Source of the DNA: Sipunculus nudus
Taxonomy: Eukaryota > Annelida > Sipuncula > Golfingiida > Sipunculidae
Direction: 5' to 3'
Assembly: GCA_026874595.1 (NCBI GenBank)
Contig: CM049306.1
Span: forward strand, 39,434,019-39,498,018
Length of the DNA stretch: 64,000 nt
In this document: positions 39,401 through 54,400 of the stretch, piece by piece
Position numbering within the stretch: the first letter of the stretch is position 1
Layout: every line of letters begins with the position of its first letter
The notes under the pieces: generated by a model
Told to the model about the DNA's origin: nothing
Databases searched by the model: none
Seen by the model: the letters and a program-made list of their open reading frames with translations, nothing else
Translations under genes and position numbers: made by a program

Positions 39401-42400
39401 TCAATGAGATGTGTATATGATAATTAAGTTACCCATTATAGAGGTGTATATGATAAAAGTTCCATTATAGAGTTGTTTATAATAAAGGTGCCCATAATAG
39501 AAGTGTTTATGATAAAAGTGGCAATAATAGCAGTGTATATGATAAAGGTGCCCATAATGGTGGTGTATATGATAAAGGTGCCCTTAATAGAGGTGTTTAA
39601 GATAAAGTGCCCATAATAGAGAGGTGTGTATAAGGTGCCCATTGTAGGGTTTTCTGTAATAGAGATGTTTCTTGAAAAGAGAGGTGCCAAGTAGAGGTGT
39701 CCATAATAGTGATGTGCCAAGAGATATATTATAAAGGTGCCCATTATTGAGGTGTATATAATTAAGGTGTCCATAATAGAGGTGTATAAAATAAAGGTGC
39801 CCGTGATAGAAATCGATCAATAATAGAGGGGTGTATATCATAGAGAGGTGTCCATGATGGAGGTGTCCATCATTGGGAGGTGTATATAAAAAAGGTGCCC
39901 ATAAAAGAGGTGTCCATAATAGAGATGTTCCTGCAAGCAGAGGTTTCCCTTTAAATGCCCAAAGACTTGCAAGCAAAAATTTCTCTTCAGTGTATGAAGT
40001 ATGTTTTACTGAAGAGTATATCAAATATGTTTTAGACAATACAAAAGTCCCTTTCAACATTGAACCTTCACATATGGAAGAAGTCTGTATTTCATACAGA
40101 GAATTGGGTTTAGTAGTTCCATGATTTTAGTTTCATGTTGAAATAGATCTAAGAATTTAATGGTACCATCTCCCTTTGATTTATTTACACACATGAAAAT
40201 GCTTTTAATTTATCATTTTTTTTTCTTTTGCCAATCAATAAAGGATGGGATATTTTCTGTGAAGTTTAAAGTTAAATATGGCCTTTTTTTGGCTTAGTGC
40301 TTTTTCTGTTGTTTGTATTTATCCAAAGCAGAATTTTTTGGCTGGAAATCAGGTTTTAATCAAAGTAGAGAATTAGAGGTACCCTTTTCAGTTCATGAAA
40401 TTTTCCATGGTAAGTTTGCCGGGGATTTATCTGAAATTCTCCATCTTAATGTCTCGTCATGGGTTTTCTACTGTGTGAAGTTTAAAAACAGAAAGATTGA
40501 GTATTTGGGCTAGACAGTTTGAAGAAAATTTTCTTCATCCGATTTGTTATTTAGTGCATATGAAGAACTTTATCCTTCCAAGTATTTGTAATTTGAAACT
40601 TTGATTTAAGGACTAAGAGATTTCATTTTTGTTCCAGGGGTTGGAGGAGCTGATGCATTGTGGGTAGCCTTGAGAGAAGATTCAAACTTCAAGCTTTTAA
40701 ATGAAGATGAAAGTATTCCACAGGACCTCAAGGTAAGAATGCACAAGTTTTATGAAAACGGCAAATTTGTTTATTTTGAGCGAATGTAGATTAATACATG
40801 CATGAAAGTGGTTCAGCTGTTATCTTGCAGTCTGTCATCCAGGTGAAACTTGGCCTAGGACTTTTTTTTTATATAATTGCATTATTTTCAAGAGCACTTT
40901 TGGTCTGTTGTCTTATATGTGTAGCATGTTTTTGACAGCGATTTGGGCAGTTTTTTTCCCTTTAAATTAGCTCTACAGTGTGACACCCCCCCCCCCCCAT
41001 TAAAGACACCAGATACAGCTAATTTCCCTACTAAGGCTGTAATGATCAATTACCATTGCTATTAAGCAGTGTTCCCATGTGCACCTATATGCGTGATATG
41101 CATTAAAATTGCCAATATGATTTTGTACCTGTGTTATGAATATGTGTCCAGCAGCGTATATGCATACGAATGATAGTGTTCTATGATGTCATTTGGATCA
41201 TGAATATTCATCAGCATACAGAATCTTTTCTACTCTGATTTATCTTGATATGGACAGTTAAGGGTTAATACATTCAGCTCTCACCGCTGATGACCTTGGT
41301 TGAAGTGGATTCCATCCCAAGCATTGCTATATAGCTATCAGAGTGTATTGTAGAGGCCAGTCCAAGGCAAGTGGTTTTCTCCTGGTTTTCCTCTAGATGC
41401 TAATGAAAGGCACCACCTGAGCCTTGGAAGGTGCCTTGATTATCTACTATTTGTGCAATACATGTAAAATAAATATAGTGTATAACTTTCATGTCTTCAG
41501 TCTCAGTGATATGTAAGATTGACAAGTTCATAATCTTGCAGGATTGAAATCATTCATCCTGAATTCTTTTTATGGGTTGCATTGGCTAGGTGTATAAGGT
41601 TTTAATTCTTAATTGATATAGAATTAGCACATTAATTGAGACAACCCTTTTCACTACATCAATGCGAGTAATAATTTGTATTATGGATTTTTACCATTAA
41701 CCTGCATGTGAAGGTGCTTTTCCATAATCTGTAGTCTGTATGCATAGTCTGCATGCATTGTCTGCAGAGATAACTTTGTAGTCTTTTTAACTGGGCCATT
41801 TCCAATCATCTGCATGAATAGTCAGTATGCGTAGTCCGTATCCACACGCTGCTGGGAGCGATTTTTGCACACCACGCATACCAATCACCTCATCAATTTC
41901 AGGTTTCACATAGAGTTTTCCCATTCAGGCCGAGCATTTGGATGAATTTTGCATTCGGTTGAATTTTGTCCTCTCATTAACATACACGTTTTCGAAATGC
42001 TTGAGCCGTAAACATCAGAACCACATGTAAAATAATAATCAAGATCCTTTTTGAAATTATAAATATAATATTAATATTGAAACAATTTAACAAACAAACT
42101 TTTGCTGCACATATTTGGAAATGTACAATAAATGTATAGTGAAGGTGGGTTACAAAGAAAAAAAATCTTCAGCCATGGAGCACCTGTCAACAAGGAGTAC
42201 GGACTATGCATACATACTTAGGGAAAACAAACGTTGCAGATGTGGACTACACATGCATACTATGGATACACACTACGCACATATGGAAAACCACCTTATT
42301 ACATAGTAAACAAGGCATTAGGAAATATGCCTGACAGTAGAAGGTCATATAGGTCATGTCAACAAAGAGAACACTGAACTCCAGATTCTCATTTAATTTA

Positions 42401-45400
42401 ACACTGAACCAGTTGAATATGACTCCATTCAAATAAGCCAGGCCCCATGAGGGGCTAAATTCCAGTTATAATATGCAATGATCTGACCACATTGACTGTA
42501 AAACTGGGAGTCCAGTCAGAGAGCTAATATGCTGTGTTGGAAGTATCTGTTTTGAAAGCCAAATGAGAACCAGAACAAAGCAGTGATTGTGCATGGAAAG
42601 GTGAGCGAGTAATTATCGTATTATGGAAGGTCTGGATGAAATTGTGTCGTGTGTGGCTGGGTATTGCTTCATTAATAATCAATCATTTAAAATGTTAACT
42701 AAGTGGACTCTATCTAAATAAGGCAGCTCAGCAAATGGTAATTGTAAAAGTTGGCTTTGGACGGGCCATTAGCTCGAATGGTGTCCTTCCGGGAGTGGTT
42801 TAGTGCCATAGTTTATCTATGGTTAGTGAGGTTGGTGTCGTGGGTGGGCATTGCCAATGTCTTTGTATTCAGTGCTGTTTGCCATGCATTAATCTGATGT
42901 CACCCTTACTAAATATTGTACACATGCTTAATGTATCACACATTTGTGATGAAGTTCAGTGAGTATAACTAGCAAGAACTGCCACAGTAGATCAGAGTGT
43001 TTGTTCCCATTTATTGTTAAATGTTACAAAGAGAGCACAGTTACCCACTTAATTAATTTTAGGTACAGTGTAGTTCAGGTAATAGCAACAATTCAATAAA
43101 GTAAAGCAGCTTTAATATTGGGCACTGTTCAATGCCCAAGTTCATCAATGAAAGAACTTTATTTGCAGATGCAACTAACCTTGATATTTGTAATTCATTT
43201 GTCAAGTGCAAAGCAAAATTTTTTTTAACTCAAAATTAGTTTTGCATATTTTTGGACCAGGAATCAGGTCACTATGACCTACTTGATTGCTTAACAATAT
43301 GACCTAATTTTCACCTTTACCCCAATCCTTCTTAAGATTTCCCAGACATATAGCATGCATGAAGCTGTTGACCTATTCATTTTTATTTTCATGTGCCATC
43401 CCTTCTTTCCATAATACTCTGTATAATGAATTTACTTAGGTTTCATACATTATTTTTTCACAGCTGCAGTGTCGTCTTCACAGGAGTACCATTTTGTCTT
43501 TGTTACATGCTGATCCCTGCTGGGTTTCTATGTTCCCCTGTGTTTAAATGTACCCTGGTACCTGTGTTCCCAAGATGGTTATATAATATTGATAAAGCAA
43601 GTAATGTTTAGCTGAGCACCTAGTGTTATGAAGAAAGGAATGTCATGATATCTCCTTATATTCATTGAATAGTTAGTTTGAATTTTTTTACAGGAATACA
43701 TGTTTAACCTTCAAATGTCCCAAACTTTGAAACCATTTTTGCTGAAGTCTTCAATGAATTTATTTTTTTGCTCCTCTTGTTTTGCATTTAACATTTGTGT
43801 CTATTAGTCTTCAAAAAGTTAGGTCACTGGAACAACAGTATGTACAGGGGAACATATTTAACAGCTGACCCCATTTTGAGTACTATAAAATACTAAGTTC
43901 CCCTGCCATACTTTCAACTTCAGAAGCTCTTTTTCACACAAAGAGGGAATGGTTTCGTCTTTCTTGAAAACTCTTAGACAGATAGTCACTTAGCAACACT
44001 ATTATTTTTTAGCTCAGCTGACTATACAAGTCATCTGAGCTATAGTTGTGGTCCATTGTCCGTCTTCCCTCCGTCTGTCCGTCCGTCTGGAAATGTGCCA
44101 CGTTTTGAAACTGTAAGACCTAGGAATCCAAAATTCGGCATAATGTTAGATGTCCCTAAGATCTCCTACCAAGCCAAAAACTGGGTCTTTGCAACTTTGT
44201 TCCTTTGAGAAATTAAGGAAAAACATCAATTTTTTTTATTTAAACCTATTTTCACACTTCAGGACTGCCTAATATCAAAACCACTCATCTGTTTTTCCTC
44301 ATATTTACCATAATTATTCCTCTTTATAGTTTTTATGTACGTGCTAGAAATTAGGTCTGTATTATATAATTTAAAAAAAGTTATGGGCCAAAAAATAATG
44401 CATTTTTTAAAGAACCAGGAAAAATATTTGGTCACTTAATGCAAAAAAATGTTTAAGTCAGGGACGTTTTTTCAGTAATATAACTCTAATTTATCAAAAT
44501 TAAATTGTATACCCAAAATTAGATCAAAATCTTTAAAATTTTTTTTAAATATTAGCAAAAATATAAAATTGGTACCTTAAATTTTGCCCAAATTTGACCA
44601 TGGCATGTTTTTTTCTCATAAGTATATTTAATTTATTTTTCACAGCTGGGATACATGTGGATTTAATTTGATGAATTCTGAAATTTGAAAGTAAAAGCCT
44701 AAACGTTATTCTAATTATTGAAGTTTTTCAGATGCTCTATAGTGTATTTGCAATATGTATATCCAAGACCCCACTCTTGCTCACTACAGCCTTGCCTAGG
44801 TAACCTTATTAGTGATGCAGCACTGGCAGAACAACCTTGCTGTAATAAACATACCGTTATTCTCATTGGCCCAACCCTAACCCCCCCCCCCCCCACCATC
44901 ACCAATTATATTGCAATACATGGTTTGCTATTGTCAACTGTATTTCTTTAAATGTAAAGCTGTTTTTGATCCTATGTGCACAACTTTTCTTGAAATATAA
45001 ATTCAAGAAGTAATCCAAGAGATGCCATGTTGTTCTGATGTAGCATTTTTAAGAAATAATTTTCTTTTAAATAATTAACCAAAATATAATTTAACCCATT
45101 AGTAGGCATAATTTGATAATATTTGAAACAAATCATGGATAAATAAAGGTTCAGTTTAAAATTGTGAATTCTGGAGGGTTATTTTCATATATTTATTGCT
45201 TTGCAACTTAACTTAAAAAAAAACATTAAAAAAAAGAAATATATCTGTGTGCATAAAGTGATGTTACCTGACTAAATTAAGTATAAATGTTGATGCAATT
45301 GAGATTTGTGAATCAATTTAAATATTCAGATATATATATGATATACTGTAAATATATAGTAAAATTTATAAAATAAAAAAAAAATGACTTGACAAAAGAA

Positions 45401-48400
45401 AAAATCGGATCTAATGCAAATATTTGTTCATTATTTTCCTGTCTCAGTAGAATGAAAATTAAAGTTATTTTTTTTGTTTTCAATCTCTCTGCTGCCTGTT
45501 TTTAAATATTTAAAAATAATTTTATTTAAATTAAATTTTATCCTTTACGTATATGCAGAGGTGCTGTAACTCCCACCAGTCCCTGTAAGCACCATTGAAT
45601 TTAATTCCGTTTTCTGTATTTATATCCAAAGGTGTTGTAACTCCCCCCCCAGTCATTGAGCATTAGTTCCTGAGCACTGAGGATAGTATTTTTATTGCAA
45701 CTTAAAAAAAATCTATGGTGATGCAGTTATAACTGTCACAATCAGCTGAGTGCTGTGACCCATGGGTCCCTTGTTTACTGCTATTTATTGTTTGATTTTA
45801 ATGAACAAATTGATTTCTTGAAAAGATATAATAAAAGTTTGTAAACTTTTTATCATGTTCACATTTCAGCTTTCAAGAACTAAGCTTCTAGAACTAATTA
45901 ACTGAAAATATTTAAAAAAAAAGGAAATTTTATTTTCTGGTTATTGAAATTGAAGATGAATAGATGAACAAATTATTGGTAATGTGTTGATTCACACAGA
46001 TTATTAATGCACATTTTTTTATGTTATCACCAAATTTCCTTATGTTGATGTTCCTGTTGACTCATAATTCTTTTCAAGAACTGGTCCTTGGGGATCCCAT
46101 TTCTTTTGTGCTGTTATTTCCATTAACTGTAATGTGGTAATTGTCACAACCAGTCATTGATTTCACATTTTTGTAATTCTGGATTATTTTCTGCACTGAA
46201 GGTTTCCAGAAAAAGGGGTCACGTAAGTGCAGATGTTATTTGTCTCCAGCTCATGCATGCATGACCTATGACCCATGCAAATGTAATGCATGAATATGCA
46301 TGGGTAGGATGTATGCATGTCTTTTTCAGGCTGATAATTGTGCTTGCTATTTTAGAAAAAAAAAACATATTTCTCATGTTCTGACACATACTTTAAATTT
46401 GCAAAATTAGATGTAATTAATTCATGCATTTAATGAGTATTTGCTCACACATTAGAATGTAAAGAAACCGGATGTAAATGATTGAATTTACTAAATTGCT
46501 AAAGGAATTTGAATTTAATATTGAATGGTATACCCTTGTTTTATCATCATTTGTTCACCTTTTTTCGGTTTATATTTTTTTTCATCTAGAAAACTGTTTG
46601 TTAAAAAAAACATAAGATAGCAACCTTTTTTTACACCAGTTGAACAATGGTATTGAAGATACTATACAGTGTATGAGAAAGCAAATTTTTCTTCAGAAAT
46701 TTCTTTATTGTTAATTTTTGCACTTTTTTATTGTTTATGCAATAATAAAAGTATGTGTCAAGCCAATGCCAGAGAAATAAGTGATTTCTGTATTTTAGTT
46801 ATATTTTTTTTTATCCCAATATATTCTTTCTTTTATTGTTTTATTTCTGATCATTAGGTTCATGATGAGTTATTTTAAGTTTTATAGTTTCTTCTTTCCA
46901 TTTGTCTACATTATGATACCTTCAGCTCTTATTAATTAGATAAAGTATCATATAGTTTAATCAGTATAGGATCTGTTGACTCATACATGGTACAACTATT
47001 AATAAGGTAGGATTAACCGTGTTAGCGTACAAGAGACTGTGTAATATTTAGTGTCGCATGTTTGTTGTCCATATAGCTAGACTTTCTAGCAAACAGCTAT
47101 GAAATTGTACTGTTTAGTTTTAAATACTCAGGACCTAACAAATATAACACTCAGGCTATAATACATATAACATATATGTTGCATTTCCATACCCACAAAA
47201 GCCAGTTCATCGTTGTATAAAAATTATAGTTTATCATTCTTACTTTATTGCTTTAACTGACTTTGATGTATCTGAGGATAAGTCTTAACCCACTGTTCCC
47301 AGAAACAGGGCATCAGTGTAAGTGCTACACATTTCTAATTTGATTGTCAGGTAGGTCAGGGCAAGATATCATTGGATATCTATAATTCACTTCACATCAT
47401 GTGATTTTTATAAGCTTTTTTTTTTGGGGGGGGGGGAGATAATTTTACATTATTTGATTTGTTTTATAGTAAAATACTCCTGTTTCTATGATGGAAGGCC
47501 CCATGTCAGACTCAAACCTTTTGGGGCTATAGAGGCCTCACAGTTTAAGTATACAGATAGACTTTAATGACCAAAATCCACATCTAACAAAATGTCAACA
47601 TAGTTGTTTATTTTTAGAAATATTACAACTTTTTTTATGCTATAAAGCAATAGTTCTTAAAGTCTTCATTAGTTTGCATATACCTTATACATCTTCAGTT
47701 AAGCTATTTGACACATAAGTTAGATATTAAAATTATTTTAATAGCATGACTGATGGTGTTCATCATGTATTCTTATTGGTCCTATTGTCACTGAGATATG
47801 TTCATTTTCATATTGTTAAAGCATAAAATTTAGTTGCCATTCAGTTAAATGTTAAACTGGAAGGAAACAATATCCAGACTACAGTTTTTTCATGAGCAGG
47901 GGCTAGTTTCTGGTTCAGACATATTTAGTTTATGACCTTAACATTATTAGCTTCACTGAATTCTCAGTAAGATATGACGTATTACAAACAAATGGTGAAT
48001 TCATGTTTTATCCCTGGTTCTGTGTAATGAATACAGTGCCCTTCATGCCAGCCCTGTTAGTATAAATGTCAGTGATTCACATGAACTAGAAAAACTCAGC
48101 ATTGTCTCTGAGTAGTAGTAACAGGTTACATAAACCCAGAGAATAAAGGTCCTTTGTAATATTGCTCTGTTTTGTAATATATTTTGATTAATTTCACGAT
48201 ATTTTCAGGAAGATTAAGAATACCAACAACCTGCAGTCCTCATTCATTATATTTTGGGTATAAAAATGAATACATATGAATTTGTGTGTGACATTATATG
48301 CAAGAGGTGCTAAATTAATAAGTTTAGAGTAGATTTTTTTCAGAGCTGGAATGTAAAATTATCTCAAGATACAATAAGTAATAATTGTGGTCTGCTTCAA

Positions 48401-51400
48401 ATTAAACAGCGTTTCAAATTTGCAATATTCATGAAAAAGAAGTCTTAGTGAAGAAGACATCTTGTTAGCACATCTGATCAGTGTTTAATATAATAACTGC
48501 GGCAACGAATGAAATTGTGATGGTCCAGGATACAAAATAATGTTCAAACATGAATTGATAATGAATTTAATTTGAATTGAATAGAATCTATGAAATTTTT
48601 TAAAGTGTTTTTGCAAGGGTTTCCTTTATGTGATCTAACCAGAAACCTACACTAATAGTATGAAATTAAGGAGATTCATTCATGATTATTAATATAACCT
48701 GATAATTCCCTCATGTACCCATCTAACTCCTATATGAAGCCAGTTACATTATGGCAGGACTTCACTCATAATAGGATACGTGATACAATTTGTATTTGAA
48801 AAATACAATGAAAATGAAAACAAACTCGCATTTTGAAAACATTAACAGAATAAAATGATAGAAGAAGCAAGTAGAAAAATCTGAAATGCTGTCATTTTGG
48901 TCCTTCTACAGCAAATGTAATTGAACCTGCAGATTAAATTGATAAAAATAGTGCGACTTAACCCCCATCCTCTGTGCACTCAGAGATAATGGCCGAAAAT
49001 AGTGAATTCTAAATCCTATTAATGTTTGAACACAGCAGAGGAAAATTTTCGTGTGGGTTCATATGGATTGTTCTACTTATATTGACTTGCTTATCCCTCT
49101 GTGTTGTGATGTGTCATGATGGATGTGGTACGTGGCACAGTTGCTTCACCGTTTTGTCCTCATGTTGTGTTATGCAGAAGATCCAGTATCCGGGTATTAT
49201 ACATGGTTCTTCATTTCTTTTGACATAAAACAGGAGGCCTCGGTGGGACTTGCCTTCCTGTTCCTACATGAACTGCATGTAACCGTGGTGATAAATTAGA
49301 CTCATGGGATACCCATGACTCAAACACCTTGTAAAAATTACCCATGACACCAGCCCACGGCTGTGTTTAACAGTGTTAGGCGCACATACTTCAGTGTATT
49401 ACTAGAGTGACATTAGTCGCACTGAATTCAATTACATGATGAAATATTATGGAAACACTCCTACAGTTTTGAGCATATTCATATGAATAAAACAAACAAA
49501 TTGGTGGTTTTACTTTTTCCAATTAAGTCAAAGTTACTCTTTTTTCTCATAACCACATGTATTGAAGGAGGTAAAAAAACAGTTTCTGATATAGGGTTAG
49601 GCAAAACCTGTTGTACCTCAAGCTCAAGAAATGTTCGCCATATTAAAAAAGGAGCCTGGAAAGGTTAATAATGAAAAACTGATGTACTGAATTTGTTCTA
49701 AGGGCTGTATAAAATTTATTGTATTTTCTACCCCAGAAAACTTGTGCTTGAGGGCTAAAATATTTACCTAGAATATTTCTGTGTCCTTTAAAATCACCTG
49801 TCCGTAAAAATAAACTTTGAATATTTTGAGTTTCTGTATTTTTTTGTCTGTGGTTTAAATATGAATATGTATTATATGGACAGTTTACAAGCATATTAGA
49901 ACTTAGTTTATGCAGGAATTGTGTACAGAGAAAAAAAGGAATATATTTGTGAATCTGCATCATCCATGCTTGCATATAATAATCTTTTGTAAACCAGGTC
50001 AAATTGTATTTTATATATTTATTTTATAGGCAGCATACAGCGCCTTTGTCCGAGAATGTCTTGCCCGGAAAGCAAAACCAGTGAAGAGGAACTTCTACGC
50101 TAAGGAAGATGTAAGACCAAATTTTAAGCCCTGCCTGGGCTTTAGTATTTGCCTTTACTAATAAAATGCTTAAAATAACACGTGATTCCATGTACCAATA
50201 GACTTAACTCAGTGCCAGCTCTTATCACAAAAGCCCTGTAAAGTCCGTATGGTGAATCCCTGATATTTGCATATTAAGGTGTCACAAGGCTCTTTGAGGA
50301 TTTGAGGACCTGACGATTCCCCCGTATTTGCATATCAGGCCGTCACGCCTCATGTGAGTGGCATCGTTGTTATAAGAACGCCAACAGTGGTCCCAAAGCT
50401 GGACCCGCTTGGTAACATTCGCACTGAAATCATGTATTCAGGTAGTCCACACATGGACCTTCATGTCCTATTACATATCTCTGCTGAACGAATATTACGG
50501 TCCGTGGGCCAAATGTAAGTGCATATATTGTCAACACTATCGCAACAATTTTGTAATGACAGGTCCTTTAAAATTCCCTCTGCGGAGATGACAAGAGCAG
50601 CTTGCAGCATTTGTCCGAACCTGTGTATTAACTGTCAAATTGTGTCTCGCAAATCATGATCATTTCATTCAATCCGTACATTTTGTTTGCACTCGTCGTG
50701 TGCACCAGAATATCTCCCGCTGATTGGCTGAGCCAGTGTTTGTTAGGCATACTTTCAAGAGTGGTGGTCCGATAAACATTAACACCGGGGCTGTGGGTTA
50801 CAGTGTTTTGAAGTCTCGCCAAACATAAGGGACTGCCTAAAAATATTAAGACAAATTAAATAGGTATATTAGTAGCCAATTGGAAGCCTGGAATAGGTGA
50901 TGACTGAATGAACCATGTTGGTTTTGAAAAAGATTCTGGGAAAGACCATTGCTAACTTCACTGGAAAAGACCTTAGCTCAGCGAGGCAGTGATGTGTGGC
51001 ACTGACCGTGCGGGAACCGGCCAAGATTACCAGTCCATGAAATAAGAGGGTCAGATAGTGGAAAATTAGTTATACGAGTTCCCCCAATATGGCGGTACCA
51101 AAACTAAGTGTGATACAACGCGGGAACTTTTGATTTCTTTGTCATAATCAACAAATAAGTCATAACTATATTTCATGGACTTGGCAAGTCTACCAAATTT
51201 TAGATATATTTATTTTAGAAACCTTTAAATGTTTCTGCATATTTAAAGAAAAAATGCAGTGATTTACAAATTGTATAATAGAATATTAAATAGTTTTTAG
51301 ATAGTGACATCTTTCATTTTCCCAGTTTTCCTGCTCCTTTACATTATTGTGTTTATTATCACTAGGACAACTATCGAGCCTCAATATCTGAGCTGATTAG

Positions 51401-54400
51401 TGCCTAGTAAAATGTATAATTTTGTAACCATTCCTTATATGTTTACAGTCTAAGTCCCTTTATGATACAGTAGATTACTTACTTACTGGCTTCTGTGGCT
51501 CAGGAATAGAGCACAGGACTCAAAGCCAGGTGTCTTGTGAGTTCGAATCGCAGCTGAGGCGGTGAGATTTTTCACGGTCGGCCCCCACCCAGGGTGAGCT
51601 CTCTGCAGACTTAATGTGAGACTGTGCCCAACAGTTGTGTTTCACTCACAAACAAGTGCACCTTTCGGGGGTTCCTTGGTGTTATGACCCAGCAAAGGGG
51701 AATACGCACCCCCAGGGCCTGCAGGAGCGGTGCATTGAACCCGGTAAACACCAGGATAATTGAGTATAAGCCCATGTCACATAGTCGGGAATCGGAATGA
51801 AATTCTACAGATGTACGTTGTACATAGTTAAGAAAGCATTAAAAAATGGAGGCGGTAACCTCCACAAAAAAAAAATCTTTAAAAATGCAGAATTTTGTAA
51901 CCATTCTAACAATCTAATTACCTTTCTGATACAGAAAATTAATTAATCTTTCATTAGCATGATAAAAAGAAGTAAGTAATTGTCAGAATTATTTGTATTT
52001 AAATATACCTTAAAACTTGGCTGGAGCCATAAAATGGGTTGTCATGTTTTGATAGTCTTATCATCCTGGTGGACATTGAGTTTATTATGGGTTATTATGG
52101 ACAGCAGTTGGAATAAATCTTACTTTTTTCAGCATGGGCTTATGAATATAAAATGATGATATTCTTATGACAGTAGATCATAAGTTTATATATTTGTACA
52201 TAGAAGGAATAAACTGCAGCAGCATCTTCATGAAGCAAACATATATATATATATATATGTTCCTTTAGTTCCTTTTTTATATTTTTGTTCCTTTCTCTCT
52301 AGGTGCCAGAGATGAAGAGACTGATGGACCACAGTCGTGTGGTACAGACTCAGAATTTTCGCCACAAGATGGAGCTGATGTTTCGCTCCTCTCGTATTAA
52401 TGAAGATCGTACCCAGGTCCTGCTGTTTAACAACCCGCAGCCGGACTTCTTGAACCACCAGGGTCAAGAGGGGGTTGAGCGGTACCTGCCGTCTTGGATG
52501 GAAGGAAGTGTAAGTATTATTATCATTATTTTGTCATGAAGTATAATAATAGAGCCCAATGCAGTGCTGGCCACACAAATCTGGATTGTTTGATCTAAAT
52601 TTGGTTGCCTGGAGTAGGCAGCCATCTTTCATGGCTCAACTTGACTTGGCTGAAAGTATATTGGCATCAATTAGCTTAAAAGTATTCAGGTAAGTTTACG
52701 ATGTCACAAAGTACTTTTTTTATTTGAAGCAAAGACCATGAAAGACAGTGATCTCTGTGGCTGACAGCTTACAGGTTAAACATATTGCATAGTTTCTATG
52801 AAACTTTGTGCTTTTAAAGAAACTGCTAGACATAGGTTGTCCAACAGACAATTTCATTTTTTAAATAAGTAAAATCCTGTGATACTCTGCAGAAAAGCTT
52901 GATTAATTGACTGGTGCTTTTTAGATGTTCATTCCTTAGGCTTACCAGCCCTACATTTATCAGGGTCAGATCCTTTTCATTTGTCAACTGCAGTCACATG
53001 TGGCAGTGAGTGTTTCACATAGATAGCAGAAAACAAAAATCACTAGATTACTCAGTGTTACAGACTGTTGAAATAGAAATCAACAAGTGAAATCAACAAG
53101 CTTATCTATTGTAGGTTTCACCACTGTTGTCAGTTTAAGGGCAGATCAGAATTATCTCAGGGTTTAACAGTTTAAGTTACCATTTGTTTTGTTTGTGGTG
53201 ATTTTCCTTGAAAGAACAAGGCAGAGATTTAGGAAGAAACCAAAATTGTTTATAAAAAGTGCAGCTTCACATATTAGATAACTTTTTGTTAAAGGCTACA
53301 ATTGCAATCTTTCAATGTAAATGTTCAAATAAATGGCCTCATTTGTGTTATCCTATCTTGTTGAAATCACAGTGTATGAGAATTTAACTGGAGAGCACAT
53401 AGACTGAATTATCATGGGCATGAGAATAAATATAGGGGTCTCTTAATGCAGCAAAACCTTGAAAATATGATGACCATCAGGACTTTGACAAAATAGTCGC
53501 ATTTGCAAGGTGTTCATCTAAGCGAGGTCTAGTATTAAGATCCAAACTGAATTGGGACTTGTTAAAAAGTGGTCATAGCTTTGACGTGGTGGCTGGCCCG
53601 AGGTGGTCATGAGGCAAGGTTTTACTGTTCAACCACAATATTTGTATCCGCCAAAACGAAGTTTTGCGGATACTATGTTTTTGACTGGGTTCCGCCGCCG
53701 CCGCGTTCGTTTCCGGAGAACTCCTCTGAGACTACTGGACAGATTTTTCCGAAACTTACACAAATTATCGGGTCACATGTGAACTGGTGCCTAACCAAGT
53801 GACCTTGACCTCTGACCTTTCGTCTCTGCCCAGCGTCCGTTTGTGCGTCTGTTTCCACACATAAACCCATATATCTCGGGAACTGTTTGACCGATCCGGA
53901 AAAATTTTTTACACAAATGTAGCCCTGGGAAAGCTTTATAACATACACAACAAAAGGTGGCGCCACCTGCAACAATGTTTGCACAGTGTCCATCTGTTCA
54001 TCTGCCTGGGGTTAAAATCACTCATATCTCTGCAGTGATTTGACTAATTCACCTAAAATTCGGCATGCATATACATCCTAGATAGCTTTCTCGATTTTGT
54101 GACAGGTGGCGCCACCTACATTCACGTTAACGCTCCACACATAATCCCATATATCTCGGGAACCGTTTGACCGATCCGGACAAAATTTTTACACAAATGT
54201 AGCCCTGGGATAGCTTTATAACATACACAACAAAAGGTGGCGCCACCTGCAACCATGTTTGCACAGTGTCCATCTGTTCATCTGCCTGGGGTTAAAATCA
54301 CTCATATCTCTGCAGTGGTTTGACTAATTCACCTAAAATTCGGCATGCATATACATCCTAGATAGCTTTCTCGATTTTGTGACAGGTGGCGCCACCTACA

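Larger units (their letters stand above)
30709..40637 (+). other. intron 3, 9.9 kb
   Basis: Contains a TIR element (31.6 kb), a small 29-bp tandem repeat (32.4 kb), a 1.55-kb mobile element (32.9 kb), a 15-C run at 33782-33796, a GC-richer block (35.8-36.2 kb), a 156-bp hairpin element (36.3 kb), a short TA run at 38261-38274 and a 30-bp tandem array (39.2-39.9 kb). The stretches 34420-35740 and 36480-39100 otherwise show nothing clear. Confidence 0.7.
40733..50029 (+). other. intron 4, 9.3 kb
   Basis: Contains C runs at 40986-40998 and 44881-44894, a TIR element at 41.7 kb, the second large mobile element at 44.0 kb and an 11-G run at 47426-47436. A piece near 41290-41460 (GGTTTTCTCCTGGTTTTCCT) resembles a degenerate SINE body. 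From 45.8 to 50.0 kb only AT-rich sequence without recognisable features is seen. Confidence 0.7.

Noticed and set aside
39213-40060. Minus-strand repetitive Tyr/His/Gly-rich proteins of 63-158 residues
   Set aside because: These are translations of the 30-bp degenerate tandem array. No start context, splice sites or non-repeat coding part.
51091-51132. ATGGCGGTACC as an alternative first exon
   Set aside because: The frame stops after 14 codons with no donor site.
51488-51560. tRNA gene
   Set aside because: A and B boxes are present but the acceptor arms do not pair, and a SINE body follows that recurs elsewhere in the window.
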